From Mucilaginibacter sp. (GTDB lineage: Bacteria; Bacteroidota; Bacteroidia; Sphingobacteriales; Sphingobacteriaceae): 64,000 bases of DNA. Numbering within the stretch: the first letter of the stretch is position 1; every line of letters begins with the position of its first letter. This document shows, one piece after another, positions 42,667 through 52,620 of this stretch. The stretch covers positions 1 to 64,000 of the forward strand of contig NZ_JANYGH010000016.1 in NCBI RefSeq assembly GCF_025362475.1, given 5' to 3'. Made by a program: the position numbers and the translations under genes. The notes under the pieces were generated by a model. That model was not told where the DNA came from. It ran no database searches and worked only from the letters and a program-made list of their open reading frames with translations.

Positions 42667-44160
42667 CTACCTTGTATAAATCTCTTTTATATTAGTCGTT
42701 TCGCTGATTTCTAATACAGGTATACTATCCCGGTAATCAATTTTAAAGCCATCAATCAGTTTAATGGTTTTAAAATCCAGCGTTTTGCCCTGTATCATAT
42801 TCGTTTCTATTTCGTCCCTCACCTGTTTTTCGGGGATGAACTTTGCTGCTGCTGCAATATAATCATCCAGCGTTAAATTACCAGTGGGGTTTGCCGCGTG
42901 TATTTGCTGGTTTCTTTTAAATAGGGTGAGCAAAAAATCCCTGATCGATAGCTTTCCGCCAGAAGCAAGGCGAATCTGGTTGTCAAAGTAAAAGGCATAA
43001 ATGAATCCTCTTTTATAAGGCAGGGTTTGATAGTTTTTATCCACCCAAAACTTAGCGGCTATGGAATCGTTTGGCGCGTTTTTAACACTGCTGCTATAGT
43101 GAGCCAGTAAGTTATCTTTATTTACGTAGTCAAGGAAGGCAGTTTTATCCTGGATGCCCGATTTTACCAGGTTAATCAGCATAACATAATCATTAAAACC
43201 TTCGCCGAACCATTGGTTGTCAAACTCATCATTCCCAATCTGCATATTATTTCCAATCCACGAATGTGAAGTTTCATGTGCCAGTACCCGTTTTTTGTTA
43301 TCGTCAAATTTTCCGGAGTATCTCATTACAAATCCATGTTTCTGGCTATATCCGGTAGCCCAGGGCTTATCAATTGATAGTAAGGGTAATATACTAATGT
43401 AATAATAAGGCGCCTGGTCATCCTTCCAGAAATCCCGCAGACCGGGGAAATAATGCGCAAAAAAAGGCTCAAGCTCGGCCTTTATGTTATTGATGGTATC
43501 CCTTTTTGAGGTAATGGAATAATAGGGGATGCCATGTACTTTATAAGTATTAATTACCAACCCGGCACCCATTAGGATCAGCACATCCTGTTCTTTATTT
43601 ACAGGGATGCTTTGTTTTAAGGAAGGGTTAGTTCCGGCTGCGGTTGAGATAAAGTAGGGTAAACCGGCCGGAAATGAATCCCATTGAACACTTGCGGTAA
43701 CAGCGGAATGCCCCACCGGGTTAATCATGAAAAATTGAGGAACCAGGTACAATATGTCGGGGGTAATCAGCGGCCTAAACAGTTCATCAACCGTTGCCCG
43801 TTTGGGGTCGCCAACCAGTTGCCCGTTAATGGTATAGGTTATCTTCTTTAGTCCGGCCCCGGTATGGTATACAGTTATTTTTCTTTCGAGGGGGGTAAGC
43901 TTTACTTTGTCTTTAGTATCGATGTTTTGCAGTACCTTAAAAATTTCCTTTTGTCCGCCAAAATTAAGGTCGCCATAAATAAATACGGTACTGTCTTTGG
44001 TTGCTGGGCTATATTCAAGGCTTACTTTCAGGATTGGTGATTTACCGTCCCAGCTGAGATGATAATCAAGTTGAGCAGGTAATGTGGTGCTTTTATTTTG
44101 TGCTTTCAGAAAAAAAGGGATACTGAAAAGGATACCCGTCGTCAACATAAATCTGATCAT
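42667..44160 (-). CDS. M1-family-like zinc aminopeptidase, secreted
   Basis: A 497-residue protein; signal peptide ends 'FFLKAQN' (about 20). Zinc site HETSH in 'RVLAHETSHSWIGNNMQIG' with the third ligand in 'NQWFGEGFNDYVM', 19 residues further, the HExxH-18-E spacing of gluzincin/M1 enzymes. The N-terminal beta-domain is diverged from typical M1, and the GAMEN motif is not obvious, so exo- versus endopeptidase is uncertain. It is the first gene of a minus-strand pair with the Tat-exported PLP enzyme. Confidence 0.87.
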   Translation of the reverse strand: MIRFMLTTGILFSIPFFLKAQNKSTTLPAQLDYHLSWDGKSPILKVSLEYSPATKDSTVFIYGDLNFGGQKEIFKVLQNIDTKDKVKLTPLERKITVYHTGAGLKKITYTINGQLVGDPKRATVDELFRPLITPDILYLVPQFFMINPVGHSAVTASVQWDSFPAGLPYFISTAAGTNPSLKQSIPVNKEQDVLILMGAGLVINTYKVHGIPYYSITSKRDTINNIKAELEPFFAHYFPGLRDFWKDDQAPYYYISILPLLSIDKPWATGYSQKHGFVMRYSGKFDDNKKRVLAHETSHSWIGNNMQIGNDEFDNQWFGEGFNDYVMLINLVKSGIQDKTAFLDYVNKDNLLAHYSSSVKNAPNDSIAAKFWVDKNYQTLPYKRGFIYAFYFDNQIRLASGGKLSIRDFLLTLFKRNQQIHAANPTGNLTLDDYIAAAAKFIPEKQVRDEIETNMIQGKTLDFKTIKLIDGFKIDYRDSIPVLEISETTNIKEIYTR

Positions 44161-44301
44161 GAGCTATTTTAATATAGAGCGACAAGATAGAAAAATTGCA
44201 TCAAATCTGGTGCTAAAGGCTGCGGGTGACTGTGTATAAACCCATCGCGGGATTAATCATTGTTATATATCCGTTTAATATTAGGTAGCGAGCGGATAAG
44301 T

Positions 44302-44622
44302 TTACTGGTTTAGTAAGTGATAAACTTCCCGCAGGTAAACCGTTTCTTCCATTGCTTCGGATAACTCTCTGTATTCCTGTAACGTAAAAACAAAGTTAAT
44401 GTCCCGGTTGGGGGTGCAAAGTATCACTCTTTCTTCTCCATCGGGAAAGGGGAAAGAGCGGTCACTGAAAACGAGGTTAGTGATAAAGTCACTAAAACTA
44501 TTAAACTGTTGTGGGGTAAAATACAACATCAGGTTGTTGTTCCAAATATTGATCATTTGACAATCAGGGCAGTGACTGATCACAGATGCTCCTTTTTGAC
44601 TTAGAATTTGAGTCTGGCACAT
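44302..44622 (-). CDS. Small DUF6686-like protein of the heme locus
   Basis: A 106-residue cytoplasmic protein; ATG 44622 (MCQTQILSQKG) is preferred over an upstream in-frame GTG at 44652. It has 'SHCPDCQMINIWNNNLMLYFTPQQFNSFSDFI', giving CxxC and a pattern I associate with DUF6686 proteins encoded beside heme-uptake genes. It follows the HemS-like gene on the same strand (44 to 74 bases). Function unknown, maybe a zinc- or heme-related accessory. Confidence 0.65.
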   Translation of the reverse strand: MCQTQILSQKGASVISHCPDCQMINIWNNNLMLYFTPQQFNSFSDFITNLVFSDRSFPFPDGEERVILCTPNRDINFVFTLQEYRELSEAMEETVYLREVYHLLNQ

Positions 44623-44696
44623 GGTAGATTCTTTTGTGCCTGTCTTACCCACGATAACCGTTAGATAGCTATCGCGGGTAAACAGGGCTTGCTTTT

Positions 44697-45728
44697 TTAA
44701 ATTGCGTTCGCTAATTCATTTAAAATAGTTCTCCAACCTTCACTTTCGGGTATTCCGGGTTTGCGTTTTCCAAAAAACTGCACAATGGTATTGCCGTCAC
44801 CATCATAAACCTCCAGGCTATGTACAAGCCCGTCAACAGTTGGCTTTTTAACCAGCCATATGGCCGCTATGCCGTCCTCGCGCAAGTGCATATTAAATTC
44901 AGGATCAAGCACATTAAACCATGGTCCGGTTTGTACCAGTTTTGTTATTTGGCCGGTATGGATCTGTATGCAACCGGCACTCCCGGTAAAAACCATGATC
45001 TGTAATGCTGTTTCAGCAGCTTTGGTTAAAATTTGTTTCAGGGAATTTAAACTGATCTGCTGAGCATAACCGTCTGGGGCCAGCCTTAAAGCCTGGGTAC
45101 GGGTTAGGCCATGTTTTTTTAATAAACCATGAAAATCATGCGTATCCTGCAATGCTATCCAGGCATCTTTAAAAGTTTTGATATCTACCTCGTTGTCGGG
45201 TTTTTCAGCGGGAGTCTCCAGGCTGGGTTGAATAGCCAGCAGCTGATGCTGTTCTTCAGCCGCATATTTTGCAATCAATTGGTGATAAGCTTCGACGTCA
45301 CTTTGATCTGTTAAGTAAATTTTGTGCACGGCGCTGCCATCGGCATCAAAAAACTGCAGGCTCAGCCTGTCGTTTTCATTCACCGCGAAGCCGAAATGCC
45401 AGTGCGTCATAAACAGTCGCAGGTCGATGTCAGGCGTAACCACTAAACCCACATGGCCGTTAAATCCCACTTTTTTGTAAACGCCTTTACGCTCATGTAC
45501 GCAGTAATCATTACGGGTAAGGGCCATTACATACCCCAGCGATGCGGTTTCCTTCAGTAATTCTTTGAAGTCGGCATTAAGCAGTGTATTGTGCTCACCT
45601 ACGCCGGTATTCACCAGCTCAGCTTCGGTTAGGCCTAATTGTTTGGCGGCATCGCGGATGCGCAATTTGGGGTCTTTTAATTTCAAGGCTGCCCATTGTT
45701 CTTTTATTGATGCTGTTATATTTTCCAT
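44697..45728 (-). CDS. hmuS: Hemin-degrading/heme-trafficking protein, HemS/ChuS type
   Basis: A 343-residue cytoplasmic protein with two tandem ChuX/HemS domains (about 1-160 and 175-343), seen in repeats of 'W..L..KDP.LRIRDAAKQLGLTEAELV' and 'LMTHWHFGFAVNENDRLSLQFFDADGSAVHKIYL'. Known relatives bind heme from HmuUV and release iron and/or transfer heme. It is 18 bases after HmuV on the same strand. Confidence 0.9.
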   Translation of the reverse strand: MENITASIKEQWAALKLKDPKLRIRDAAKQLGLTEAELVNTGVGEHNTLLNADFKELLKETASLGYVMALTRNDYCVHERKGVYKKVGFNGHVGLVVTPDIDLRLFMTHWHFGFAVNENDRLSLQFFDADGSAVHKIYLTDQSDVEAYHQLIAKYAAEEQHQLLAIQPSLETPAEKPDNEVDIKTFKDAWIALQDTHDFHGLLKKHGLTRTQALRLAPDGYAQQISLNSLKQILTKAAETALQIMVFTGSAGCIQIHTGQITKLVQTGPWFNVLDPEFNMHLREDGIAAIWLVKKPTVDGLVHSLEVYDGDGNTIVQFFGKRKPGIPESEGWRTILNELANAI

Positions 45729-45746
45729 TTTTATCTGTTTATTAAA

Positions 45747-46529
45747 TTAAATCAATATGCCGCTGGGAATAACCAGCGGGCATTTAAAGCCTTCGCAATC
45801 CATTAACTTTACTTTAATGTTGAACGCCTGGTGAATGTTGTCGCAATTGATCACCTCCAGGGGTGGCCCGAAAGCTACTGTTTCTCCGTTTTTAAGAATC
45901 AGGATCTGATCCGCATAGCGTGATGCAAAGTTGATATCATGCAAAATGCTGATCACCGTATACCCCCTGTCGGCCATATTGCGTGCCAGTTGCAGTATTT
46001 GTTGCTGGTATAACAAATCGAGCCCGTTGGTAGGCTCATCCAAAAAGAGGAAAGCGTTTGGACAGTCGTAGATTTGGGCTATAACCCTGGCCAGGTGTAC
46101 CCGCTGCTGCTCTCCGCCTGATAAGGTATTATAATCGCGTCCGGCTAAATGTGTTATACCAGTTTCATTCATCACTTTGTTCACCACTTCGATGTCATTT
46201 GTTGATGGATGATTTTCAAAGTGGGGGTAACGCCCCATCAGTACCAGTTCCTTAACCGTAAACATTACGCTTACTGTATTATGCTGGGTTAGTACCGACC
46301 GAAGTTGCGCCAGTTCTTTGATGGAATACAAAACAAGATCCCTATCATTTAAGCTGATGTTACCAGAAGCTGCGTGGATTTCCCTGCAAAGCAGTTTTAG
46401 TAATGTACTTTTTCCTGCGCCGTTGGCACCGATCACGGCCAGCATTTCTCCTGATGTTACCTCAAAACTAACGTTATTGAGTATCTGCTTTTTTCCCGCC
46501 GAATACGAAACATTTTGTACGCTTATCAT
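45747..46529 (-). CDS. hmuV: Heme ABC transporter ATPase
   Basis: A 260-residue ATPase with Walker A GANGAGKST, signature LSGGEQQRVHLARV, Walker B FLFLDEPTNGLD and switch His 'ISILHDINFAS', as in FecE/HmuV. Its start overlaps the permease stop by four bases, giving translational coupling. The C-terminal 'FKCPLVIPSGILI' matches the HmuV tail. Confidence 0.92.
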   Translation of the reverse strand: MISVQNVSYSAGKKQILNNVSFEVTSGEMLAVIGANGAGKSTLLKLLCREIHAASGNISLNDRDLVLYSIKELAQLRSVLTQHNTVSVMFTVKELVLMGRYPHFENHPSTNDIEVVNKVMNETGITHLAGRDYNTLSGGEQQRVHLARVIAQIYDCPNAFLFLDEPTNGLDLLYQQQILQLARNMADRGYTVISILHDINFASRYADQILILKNGETVAFGPPLEVINCDNIHQAFNIKVKLMDCEGFKCPLVIPSGILI

Positions 46530-47572
46530 AATTGCTGTTTTTTAAGCTGTGAAAAGATCATATAAATAAATACGGGCGAGCCGCCAAGTGCGGTGACAAT
46601 TCCTATGGGTAGTTCGGCCGGCGCTACAATGGTACGGGATATTAAATCAGCCAGTGTTAAGGCTGCGGCTCCTAACAAGGCCGATCCGGGCAATACCAAA
46701 CGATTATCAGACCCAAAAGCCATCCGCAGGATATGAGGAATTACCAAACCAATAAAGCTGATAATACCCGCCACGGCCACCGAAGCACCGACAGCCATTG
46801 TGGCCAGGACTATTACTGTTCTTTTTGTACGGTTAACACGGATACCCATATGCCCGGCCTGTACCTCACCTAAAGCAATAGCATTCAACGATTTGGCCAT
46901 AAAAGGCAAACCAACAAGCGGGAGAGCGATAAATGGCAACACACTGCTGAATGATACCCAACTGGCGCCGCCCAAACTGCCCAGGCTCCAGAAGGTAATG
47001 TTACGCAACTGTTCATCTGTTGAAAGGTAGGTGAGGAGCCCTGTAAAAGCGAAAGCGAGTGCATTGATAGCTATCCCTGTTAAAAGTAAAGCGGTTATCA
47101 CCGTTTTTCCCTGGTGCATGGCCATGCGGTAAACCGTAAGGGTGGTAACAAAAGCCCCTATAAATGCGGCAACGGCCAATGCATAATAACCGTAAATACT
47201 GCCAATGGTACTGAGCAGGTGACCGCCAAAAACAATCATCAATGCGGCAAACAAAGTAGCGCCGGATGATATGCCAATCAACCCCGGCTCGGCCAGCGGG
47301 TTACGAAACAAACCCTGTAAGGACGCGCCTGAAATGGCCAGGGCGGCGCCAATGATTACGCCCAGCAATACCCTTGGTAACCGCAGGCTGAACAATACTG
47401 CTGTTTGCTGCGAGCTGAACAAAACCTCCTTACTCAGGCCGGAATGATAAGTAAGGATAGACCAGAATTGTGGCAGACTGATGTGTACCGCACCTATACA
47501 AACCGAAGCAATGATCACGGCTATCAAAAACAAGGTTAACCCGGTTAGGATCAGTTGATGGTTTTTAAACAC
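46526..47572 (-). CDS. hmuU: Heme/iron ABC transporter permease (FecCD family)
   Basis: A 348-residue permease with about 9-10 helices and family signatures 'LRLPRVLLGVIIGAALAISGASLQGLFRNPLAEPGLIGISSGA' and 'GLVIPHILRMAFGSDNRLVLPGSALLGAAALTLADLISR', where the EAA-like loop meets the ATPase. It begins two bases after the binding-protein stop. Confidence 0.93.
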   Translation of the reverse strand: MFKNHQLILTGLTLFLIAVIIASVCIGAVHISLPQFWSILTYHSGLSKEVLFSSQQTAVLFSLRLPRVLLGVIIGAALAISGASLQGLFRNPLAEPGLIGISSGATLFAALMIVFGGHLLSTIGSIYGYYALAVAAFIGAFVTTLTVYRMAMHQGKTVITALLLTGIAINALAFAFTGLLTYLSTDEQLRNITFWSLGSLGGASWVSFSSVLPFIALPLVGLPFMAKSLNAIALGEVQAGHMGIRVNRTKRTVIVLATMAVGASVAVAGIISFIGLVIPHILRMAFGSDNRLVLPGSALLGAAALTLADLISRTIVAPAELPIGIVTALGGSPVFIYMIFSQLKKQQL

Positions 47573-47574
47573 TT

Positions 47575-48414
47575 TTATTTTAGTTTTTGTGATAATTGTG
47601 CCACAGCCTGCCCCAATCGCGGACCAAAGCCAGTTAGCAGTTCACCATCCATGGTGATGAATTTTTTGTTTTTGCCTGCATTGGTTTGGCTTACGCCTTG
47701 TACATTGAGTAAACCAGCTGCGCCACCTAAACTTTCCATACCGCTGCTAAATAATAATATCACATCCGGGTTGGCGGCTACAAGGGCTTCGGATGTTAAT
47801 GGTTTATAATCATTGAACCCCGTTACCGCGTTTTGTCCGCCTGCTAATTGAATGATCTTGGTTAAAGGTGTATTATCCCCGGCAACCATCATGGTACCGG
47901 TTCCCCGCGCGTAGATGAACAGTATTTTGGGTTTATTAGTTGTTTTATTCACCTTGTTTGCTGCGGCCAGATCGGTATCCAGTTTTTTAATCATGCCTGC
48001 GGCTTGCTGCTGACCGCCAAATGAAGCGGCAACATCTTTAATTAGTTTACGGGTGCCATCTGCCGAAAACTCCTGGGTAAATAAAACCAGTTTGATGCCC
48101 GCGGTTTTTAACTGAGCGGCCAATTCTGGTTTTATTTCGGTAGTTAATCCGGTCACCACATCAGGCTGCAGGGCAATAATGCCTTCGGCAGAGATATTGC
48201 GGTTGTGACCTACCTTGGGTTTGCTTTTTAAGCTTTCGGGGTAGTTACTTGTTACATCGGTGCCAATAATGTTGTGCTCTAAACCTAAGCCCGCTAAAAT
48301 TTCACTAACCGTACCATTAAGAGATATGATCTTTTGATTAGCCGGTACTTGTTCACTGGCTTTTGTGCCGGTGACAAACACTGCCAGCATCATTACTATG
48401 ATTATTTTTTTCAT
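47575..48414 (-). CDS. hmuT: Heme-binding periplasmic protein
   Basis: A 279-residue substrate-binding protein, start ATG 48414 ('MKKIIIVMMLAVFVTGTKASEQ', signal peptide); an upstream frame to 48465 lacks a signal. It has the TroA/BtuF-like 'KIISLNGTVSEILAGLGLEHNIIGTDVTSNYPESLKSKPKVGHNRNISAEGIIALQPDVV' opening and a single backbone-helix hinge. Normal length for HmuT. Confidence 0.9.
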   Translation of the reverse strand: MKKIIIVMMLAVFVTGTKASEQVPANQKIISLNGTVSEILAGLGLEHNIIGTDVTSNYPESLKSKPKVGHNRNISAEGIIALQPDVVTGLTTEIKPELAAQLKTAGIKLVLFTQEFSADGTRKLIKDVAASFGGQQQAAGMIKKLDTDLAAANKVNKTTNKPKILFIYARGTGTMMVAGDNTPLTKIIQLAGGQNAVTGFNDYKPLTSEALVAANPDVILLFSSGMESLGGAAGLLNVQGVSQTNAGKNKKFITMDGELLTGFGPRLGQAVAQLSQKLK

Positions 48415-48474
48415 CTTCAAAAATTTAAAAACAGTCCCCCTTTCGGGGGAGCATTCATTAACCAACTAAAAAAA

Positions 48475-49083
48475 CTATTTAAAACTTGTAGTGCCATCGC
48501 CTTGATACGCAAAACGGAAAGTATAAAAGCGCGATGCCGGCCTAGTTGCCAGGTCAGCAAACGTGGCAGTTGTTGTATTGGGGTTACCCTTATAGTAACT
48601 TATTATTTCAACCTTAGCATAGTTACCCGCTGATGTTTTTAGCACTATTATTTTACCCGGAACTGTAAGTATAGCGTGCTGTGGCTCGGTGGTAGCTGTG
48701 TAGGTATACCATCCTGATATGGCAGGCGTGCCTGCAGCATCCGATTTATAATTGGCTGTGGGCGCTGTAGTTAAGGTTTCAAAAGTATTGCTCACTATTT
48801 GGGCTTGTGTGGTTCCGGTACCGGATGTGCCGCCGTTTATAAATATGCTCGTTCCTTTAAATTTAATATCCCATTTGGTTGACGCTGTATCGGCGCCGGT
48901 AATTTGCGCGCCGGTTGAAAGGCTGTAATAAGCAGCGGCTGTTGAGCCATCAAGATCGGCAACGGTTTTTGTAGTGAGTTTACTTACTGCAGGAGTGGGA
49001 TCATCGCTGTTTTTACTGCAAGATGATGCCAGTAAAATGATAGCGCTGCTTAATGCCAATGATAAAGTTGTGAATTTGTTCAT
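48475..49083 (-). CDS. hmuY: HmuY family heme-binding lipoprotein
   Basis: A 202-residue lipoprotein; lipobox 'IILLASSCSKNSDD'. The HmuY fold is shown by 'TKTVADLDGSTAAAYYSLSTGAQITGADTASTKWDIKFKGTSIFINGG' and the end 'YYKGNPNTTTATFADLATRPASRFYTFRFAYQGDG'. In Porphyromonas HmuY is a hemophore working with HmuR; here it is encoded directly after the receptor (36 bases). The heme-ligand His pair of the Porphyromonas protein is not obvious, so binding residues may differ. Confidence 0.88.
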   Translation of the reverse strand: MNKFTTLSLALSSAIILLASSCSKNSDDPTPAVSKLTTKTVADLDGSTAAAYYSLSTGAQITGADTASTKWDIKFKGTSIFINGGTSGTGTTQAQIVSNTFETLTTAPTANYKSDAAGTPAISGWYTYTATTEPQHAILTVPGKIIVLKTSAGNYAKVEIISYYKGNPNTTTATFADLATRPASRFYTFRFAYQGDGTTSFK

Positions 49084-49119
49084 GTGTTCTATTGTTTGAA
49101 TTGTTATTTAATTTGTGTG

Positions 49120-51219
49120 TTATTTTTTATTGAAATTATAGGTTATGCCAGCGTAGATAAGCCTGCCCGGCAGGTTAAGGATAACCTGGGCATCTTTATA
49201 GTTCAGCAGGTTTTGCGCCGTAAGCTGCACCCTAAAGGCATCTTTGAGGAAGGGTTTGGATAGTGATGCGTTAACCAATACGTATCCTTTGGTATATTCA
49301 TCATTGCGATTTACGATGCCGTTTCCGTCGGTATCCTTATAACCATACCTGCCGCGATAGATCGCCCTTATGGAAGCATTAATACCGGTTTTATCTTCCT
49401 GGTAGTTTACCCGAACATTATAGGTGTATTTTGACCGGCCAAGCAGGCCGCCGTAGTCGCTTCTTTTAATAACCTTAGTGAGGTTGGTTTCCGGGTCTTT
49501 TGTAAAAACCTTGCCGGCGGCAATCTGGTCTAATACATCCTGGTCGTAAGCTTCGAGGTATTGAAAGCCAGCTGCTACCTGCAGGGGTTTAAATAATTGG
49601 TAGCTCAGGTCGGTTTCAACGCCTTGCGTGTAAACCTTATTGAGATTAAAGTAAGAAAATACGGATTGCCCGTTAGTTTTGATAGCGATGGCCGCTGTTT
49701 CAATCAGATTTGTAATGTTGTTGCGGAAAAGATTGGCTGTCCAGTAGAGTTTATTTGTAGGTTTGTAGCGGTAACCTAAATTAAAAGCGGTAGAACTTTC
49801 GGCATTTAAACTTTTCAGCGTAGCAGGATCTATCAATATGGTTTCAATTTGCCCCGCCTGCTGTAAGCGCTGTATACCCGCGCTTGCTTCTTCATAACCA
49901 AAAACACTGTAACCAACTTCGGCATTGGTGAAGTTTAAATAAAGCTGGCGAAAGTCGGGCGCTTTATAGCCTTTGCCTGCCGAGCCCAATACGGTGAACT
50001 TTGAACTAAGCGCATAGCTTGCCGCCAGCTTGGGGCTAAACTGCGATTTGTAAACGCTATGCATATCATACCTGCCACCGGCAATAACATCCAGTTTTTT
50101 TACCGGCAGCCAGTCGGCCTGGAAATAGCCATAGCCAGAAGTGAATGATTGTAATTTGGTGTATCGTGTGGCTTCAACTGTTTCATACTGGCCGCCAGCT
50201 CCGGCGGTTAGTTTCAGATTATCCTTTACCGCATAATCGTTCTGCAATTCGGCACGGTTAAAGGCCTGGTTAAAATAGGTTTGGTCATATACCGATTTAT
50301 CATCCTCATACCTTACATCAGAATTGGTTTTATAAGTAGACCGGTAGAGTTGCAACGTAGAAAGCAGCTTATCCGTAAAGCGATGGGTGATAACCGGTGC
50401 TATGTTAAAGTCTTTTTCGGTACCCGTTCCCCCGGCATAACGGTTATCTACCAGGTACCTGCTATCCTGATCATTGGTATAATATCTTACCGAAAGTTTG
50501 ATCGTTGTTCTATCGTCTATTTTATAAGATGATTTACCATTCAGCGTATAACCAGCAAATGGGGAAACCGTAGGCAGGCCAGACGAAGATTGTAACGTAT
50601 AGCCATCACTGCTGTATCGGTTAGCAAAGCCCGAAATGTAAAACCGATCATTCTTATAGGCCGAATTTAACGTGAGGTCTGCTGTGTTGTTAGTGCCATA
50701 CCGCGTAGCGACATCTCCCGAAATGCCTTTGACAGGATCGGCAGTTATAATATTCACAACACCAGCCATCGCTTCGCTGCCATACAGGGAAGATGTAGGG
50801 CCTTTTACAATTTCTATCCGGTCGATATTATTAGTGGTGATTCTGGAAAGCTCCAGTATACCTGTATTGCGGCCAATTAAAGGTAATCCGTCTATTAGGA
50901 TCATTGTATAGGCCGGATCAAAACCCTGTATTTGTATGCCTTGTCCGTGCGGGTCATCTAAAATGGTCATGCCGGTTTGTTCTGCTAAAACTTCATTTAA
51001 TCGTACCAAACCTTTTTTCTTTATTTCATCCGCCGTAATCCGTGTTATAGGTATGGGTACCTGTTGCAGGCTTTTGGGCGTGCGTGTGCCGGTAACTACC
51101 ACTTCTTTCAACTGCTTAATATTTACAGTGTCTTTTTTTAATGTATCCCGCCTTTGCGCATAGGCTATATTGAATGTAAATGGCATAGCTAAAACGTAAA
51201 GGATATATTTTATTTGCAT
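49120..51219 (-). CDS. hmuR: TonB-dependent heme receptor
   Basis: A 699-residue outer-membrane receptor. Signal peptide ends 'TFNIAYAQRRD' (about 21), no CarboxypepD domain, plug 'KQLKEVVVTGTRTPKSLQQVPIPITRITADEI', 'GIQIQGFDPAYTMILIDGLPLIGRNTGILELSRI', 'IEIVKGPTSSLYGSEAMAGVVNIIT', barrel ending 'NLPGRLIYAGITYNFNKK'. It heads the heme operon; the AraC gene lies divergently 95 bases away and is the probable regulator. Confidence 0.9.
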   Translation of the reverse strand: MQIKYILYVLAMPFTFNIAYAQRRDTLKKDTVNIKQLKEVVVTGTRTPKSLQQVPIPITRITADEIKKKGLVRLNEVLAEQTGMTILDDPHGQGIQIQGFDPAYTMILIDGLPLIGRNTGILELSRITTNNIDRIEIVKGPTSSLYGSEAMAGVVNIITADPVKGISGDVATRYGTNNTADLTLNSAYKNDRFYISGFANRYSSDGYTLQSSSGLPTVSPFAGYTLNGKSSYKIDDRTTIKLSVRYYTNDQDSRYLVDNRYAGGTGTEKDFNIAPVITHRFTDKLLSTLQLYRSTYKTNSDVRYEDDKSVYDQTYFNQAFNRAELQNDYAVKDNLKLTAGAGGQYETVEATRYTKLQSFTSGYGYFQADWLPVKKLDVIAGGRYDMHSVYKSQFSPKLAASYALSSKFTVLGSAGKGYKAPDFRQLYLNFTNAEVGYSVFGYEEASAGIQRLQQAGQIETILIDPATLKSLNAESSTAFNLGYRYKPTNKLYWTANLFRNNITNLIETAAIAIKTNGQSVFSYFNLNKVYTQGVETDLSYQLFKPLQVAAGFQYLEAYDQDVLDQIAAGKVFTKDPETNLTKVIKRSDYGGLLGRSKYTYNVRVNYQEDKTGINASIRAIYRGRYGYKDTDGNGIVNRNDEYTKGYVLVNASLSKPFLKDAFRVQLTAQNLLNYKDAQVILNLPGRLIYAGITYNFNKK

Positions 51220-51314
51220 TTATTTAGACTAATTAAAAATAATGATGCAAATTTGGACGATTTATAAATAGCATGATAACGCAAACGGGATTATAATAAA
51301 CGCGATACGGATTA

Positions 51315-52307
51315 ATGATGATCAGGATTACTTCGCCCTTAGCAGGCACATATGATTATACCCTAAGCGATCTTTGGGATTTAGGTACAAATGAGGAATC
51401 GATATTTAACTATTCAGCCAATTGGGGCGATTTAAAAGTACAACCCATAGTATTAACGGATATCATGATTTTTGATATTGATATCAGCTGTAAAGAAGGT
51501 CTTGCAATTACAGTAGAGATCAATTCGTTATGCCTAATGATGAACTTTACCTTATCCGGTAAGTCGCTGCCTGTAGCAGATGACGGTTTTATCTTTGAAG
51601 AGGGGCAACACCACAGCATTTTTTCTTCGGGTTATTCAAAATTCACGGTAGGTGTTAAGGATAATTTCAAGTTCGTTTGTATTTATTTTTTGGAGGGCAG
51701 TTTAAAACGAATCGTGTCTGATGTAATTGCGCAACTCTCTGAAGTTTCGGAAATTGCCAGCCAACGACTTATCTTACTTCAGTCAAGCAGGCCAACAACA
51801 CGTCAAATGAGCGATATCATTCAGAGTATGATGTATTGTATCCATAAAAAAGGAAATCATCATATTTATTTTGAGGCAAAAGCGCTGGAGCTGCTTTTCC
51901 TGGAGTTGGATCAGCTTGAAAACATCTCCATGCAGTCATCAAATTTGTTTTTAAAGGAACATGACCTTGAGCGGATCCATCAGGCAAAAATGATAGTAGA
52001 GAAAAACTTACTAAATCCATGCTCATTGATAGAACTGGCGCATAAAGTAGGCCTGAATGATTTTAAATTGAAAAAAGGCTTCAGGGAAGTTTTAGGAACA
52101 ACTGTTTTTGGCTATTTATATGATTTGCGGATGGAAAAAGCTAAAATGCTTTTAACTGGTGGACGATCTGTACGTGAGGTTGCTTATGAAGTGGGATATA
52201 AAAATGCGCATCATTTTACAAAGGCATTCAAGAAAAAGTTTGGTTATCTGCCCAGTGGAATTAAAAAACTAACGGTGATTATGTTTTTTTCGGTCGGGAT
52301 ATTTTGA
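51315..52307 (+). CDS. AraC family regulator of the heme locus
   Basis: A 330-residue regulator; C-terminal HTH pair 'CSLIELAHKVGLNDFKLKKGFREVLGTTVFGYLYDLRMEKAKMLL' and 'SVREVAYEVGYKNAHHFTKAFKKKFGYLPS', N-terminal sensor of the PchR-like class ('FIFEEGQHHSIFSSGYSKFTVGVKDNFKFVCIYFLEGSL'). PchR-type regulators respond to siderophore/iron; divergent placement against hmuR suggests iron- or heme-responsive control. Confidence 0.88.
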   Translation: MMIRITSPLAGTYDYTLSDLWDLGTNEESIFNYSANWGDLKVQPIVLTDIMIFDIDISCKEGLAITVEINSLCLMMNFTLSGKSLPVADDGFIFEEGQHHSIFSSGYSKFTVGVKDNFKFVCIYFLEGSLKRIVSDVIAQLSEVSEIASQRLILLQSSRPTTRQMSDIIQSMMYCIHKKGNHHIYFEAKALELLFLELDQLENISMQSSNLFLKEHDLERIHQAKMIVEKNLLNPCSLIELAHKVGLNDFKLKKGFREVLGTTVFGYLYDLRMEKAKMLLTGGRSVREVAYEVGYKNAHHFTKAFKKKFGYLPSGIKKLTVIMFFSVGIF

Positions 52308-52620
52308 ATAGCGATAATTTTGTAACCTCCCAATCGATTGGGATTTTTTGTTAAATAGACTTAATCAACTGAAATCTTCCTGGTGATACGTTTTTACAAT
52401 AAAAATAAATTGCATATTTGCGTGCTTATTATTTAAGTTGAAAGCGTCCTGCCGCGTTTCAGTCAATAACCAATTAAAAATGAAAGAAGATTTACTTAGG
52501 GGCAAATTCAAAATTTTTAAGCAATTATTTTTATGCCATTCTAAAGTCTCGTCTTTTTCAGGTGATCTTAGGCACCTGAAGTTTATGCTTTGCAACTGAT
52601 TTTAAGGCGGGATAAAATAG
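52308..52620. other. Intergenic region upstream of the ECF sigma gene
   Basis: 313 bases with no supported gene. ATT-rich; a CATATTTG at 52413-52420 is one base off the TAnnTTTG box, but no clean -33 sits before it, so the promoter of the sigma factor is uncertain. The minus-strand frame here has no protein features. Confidence 0.4.
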
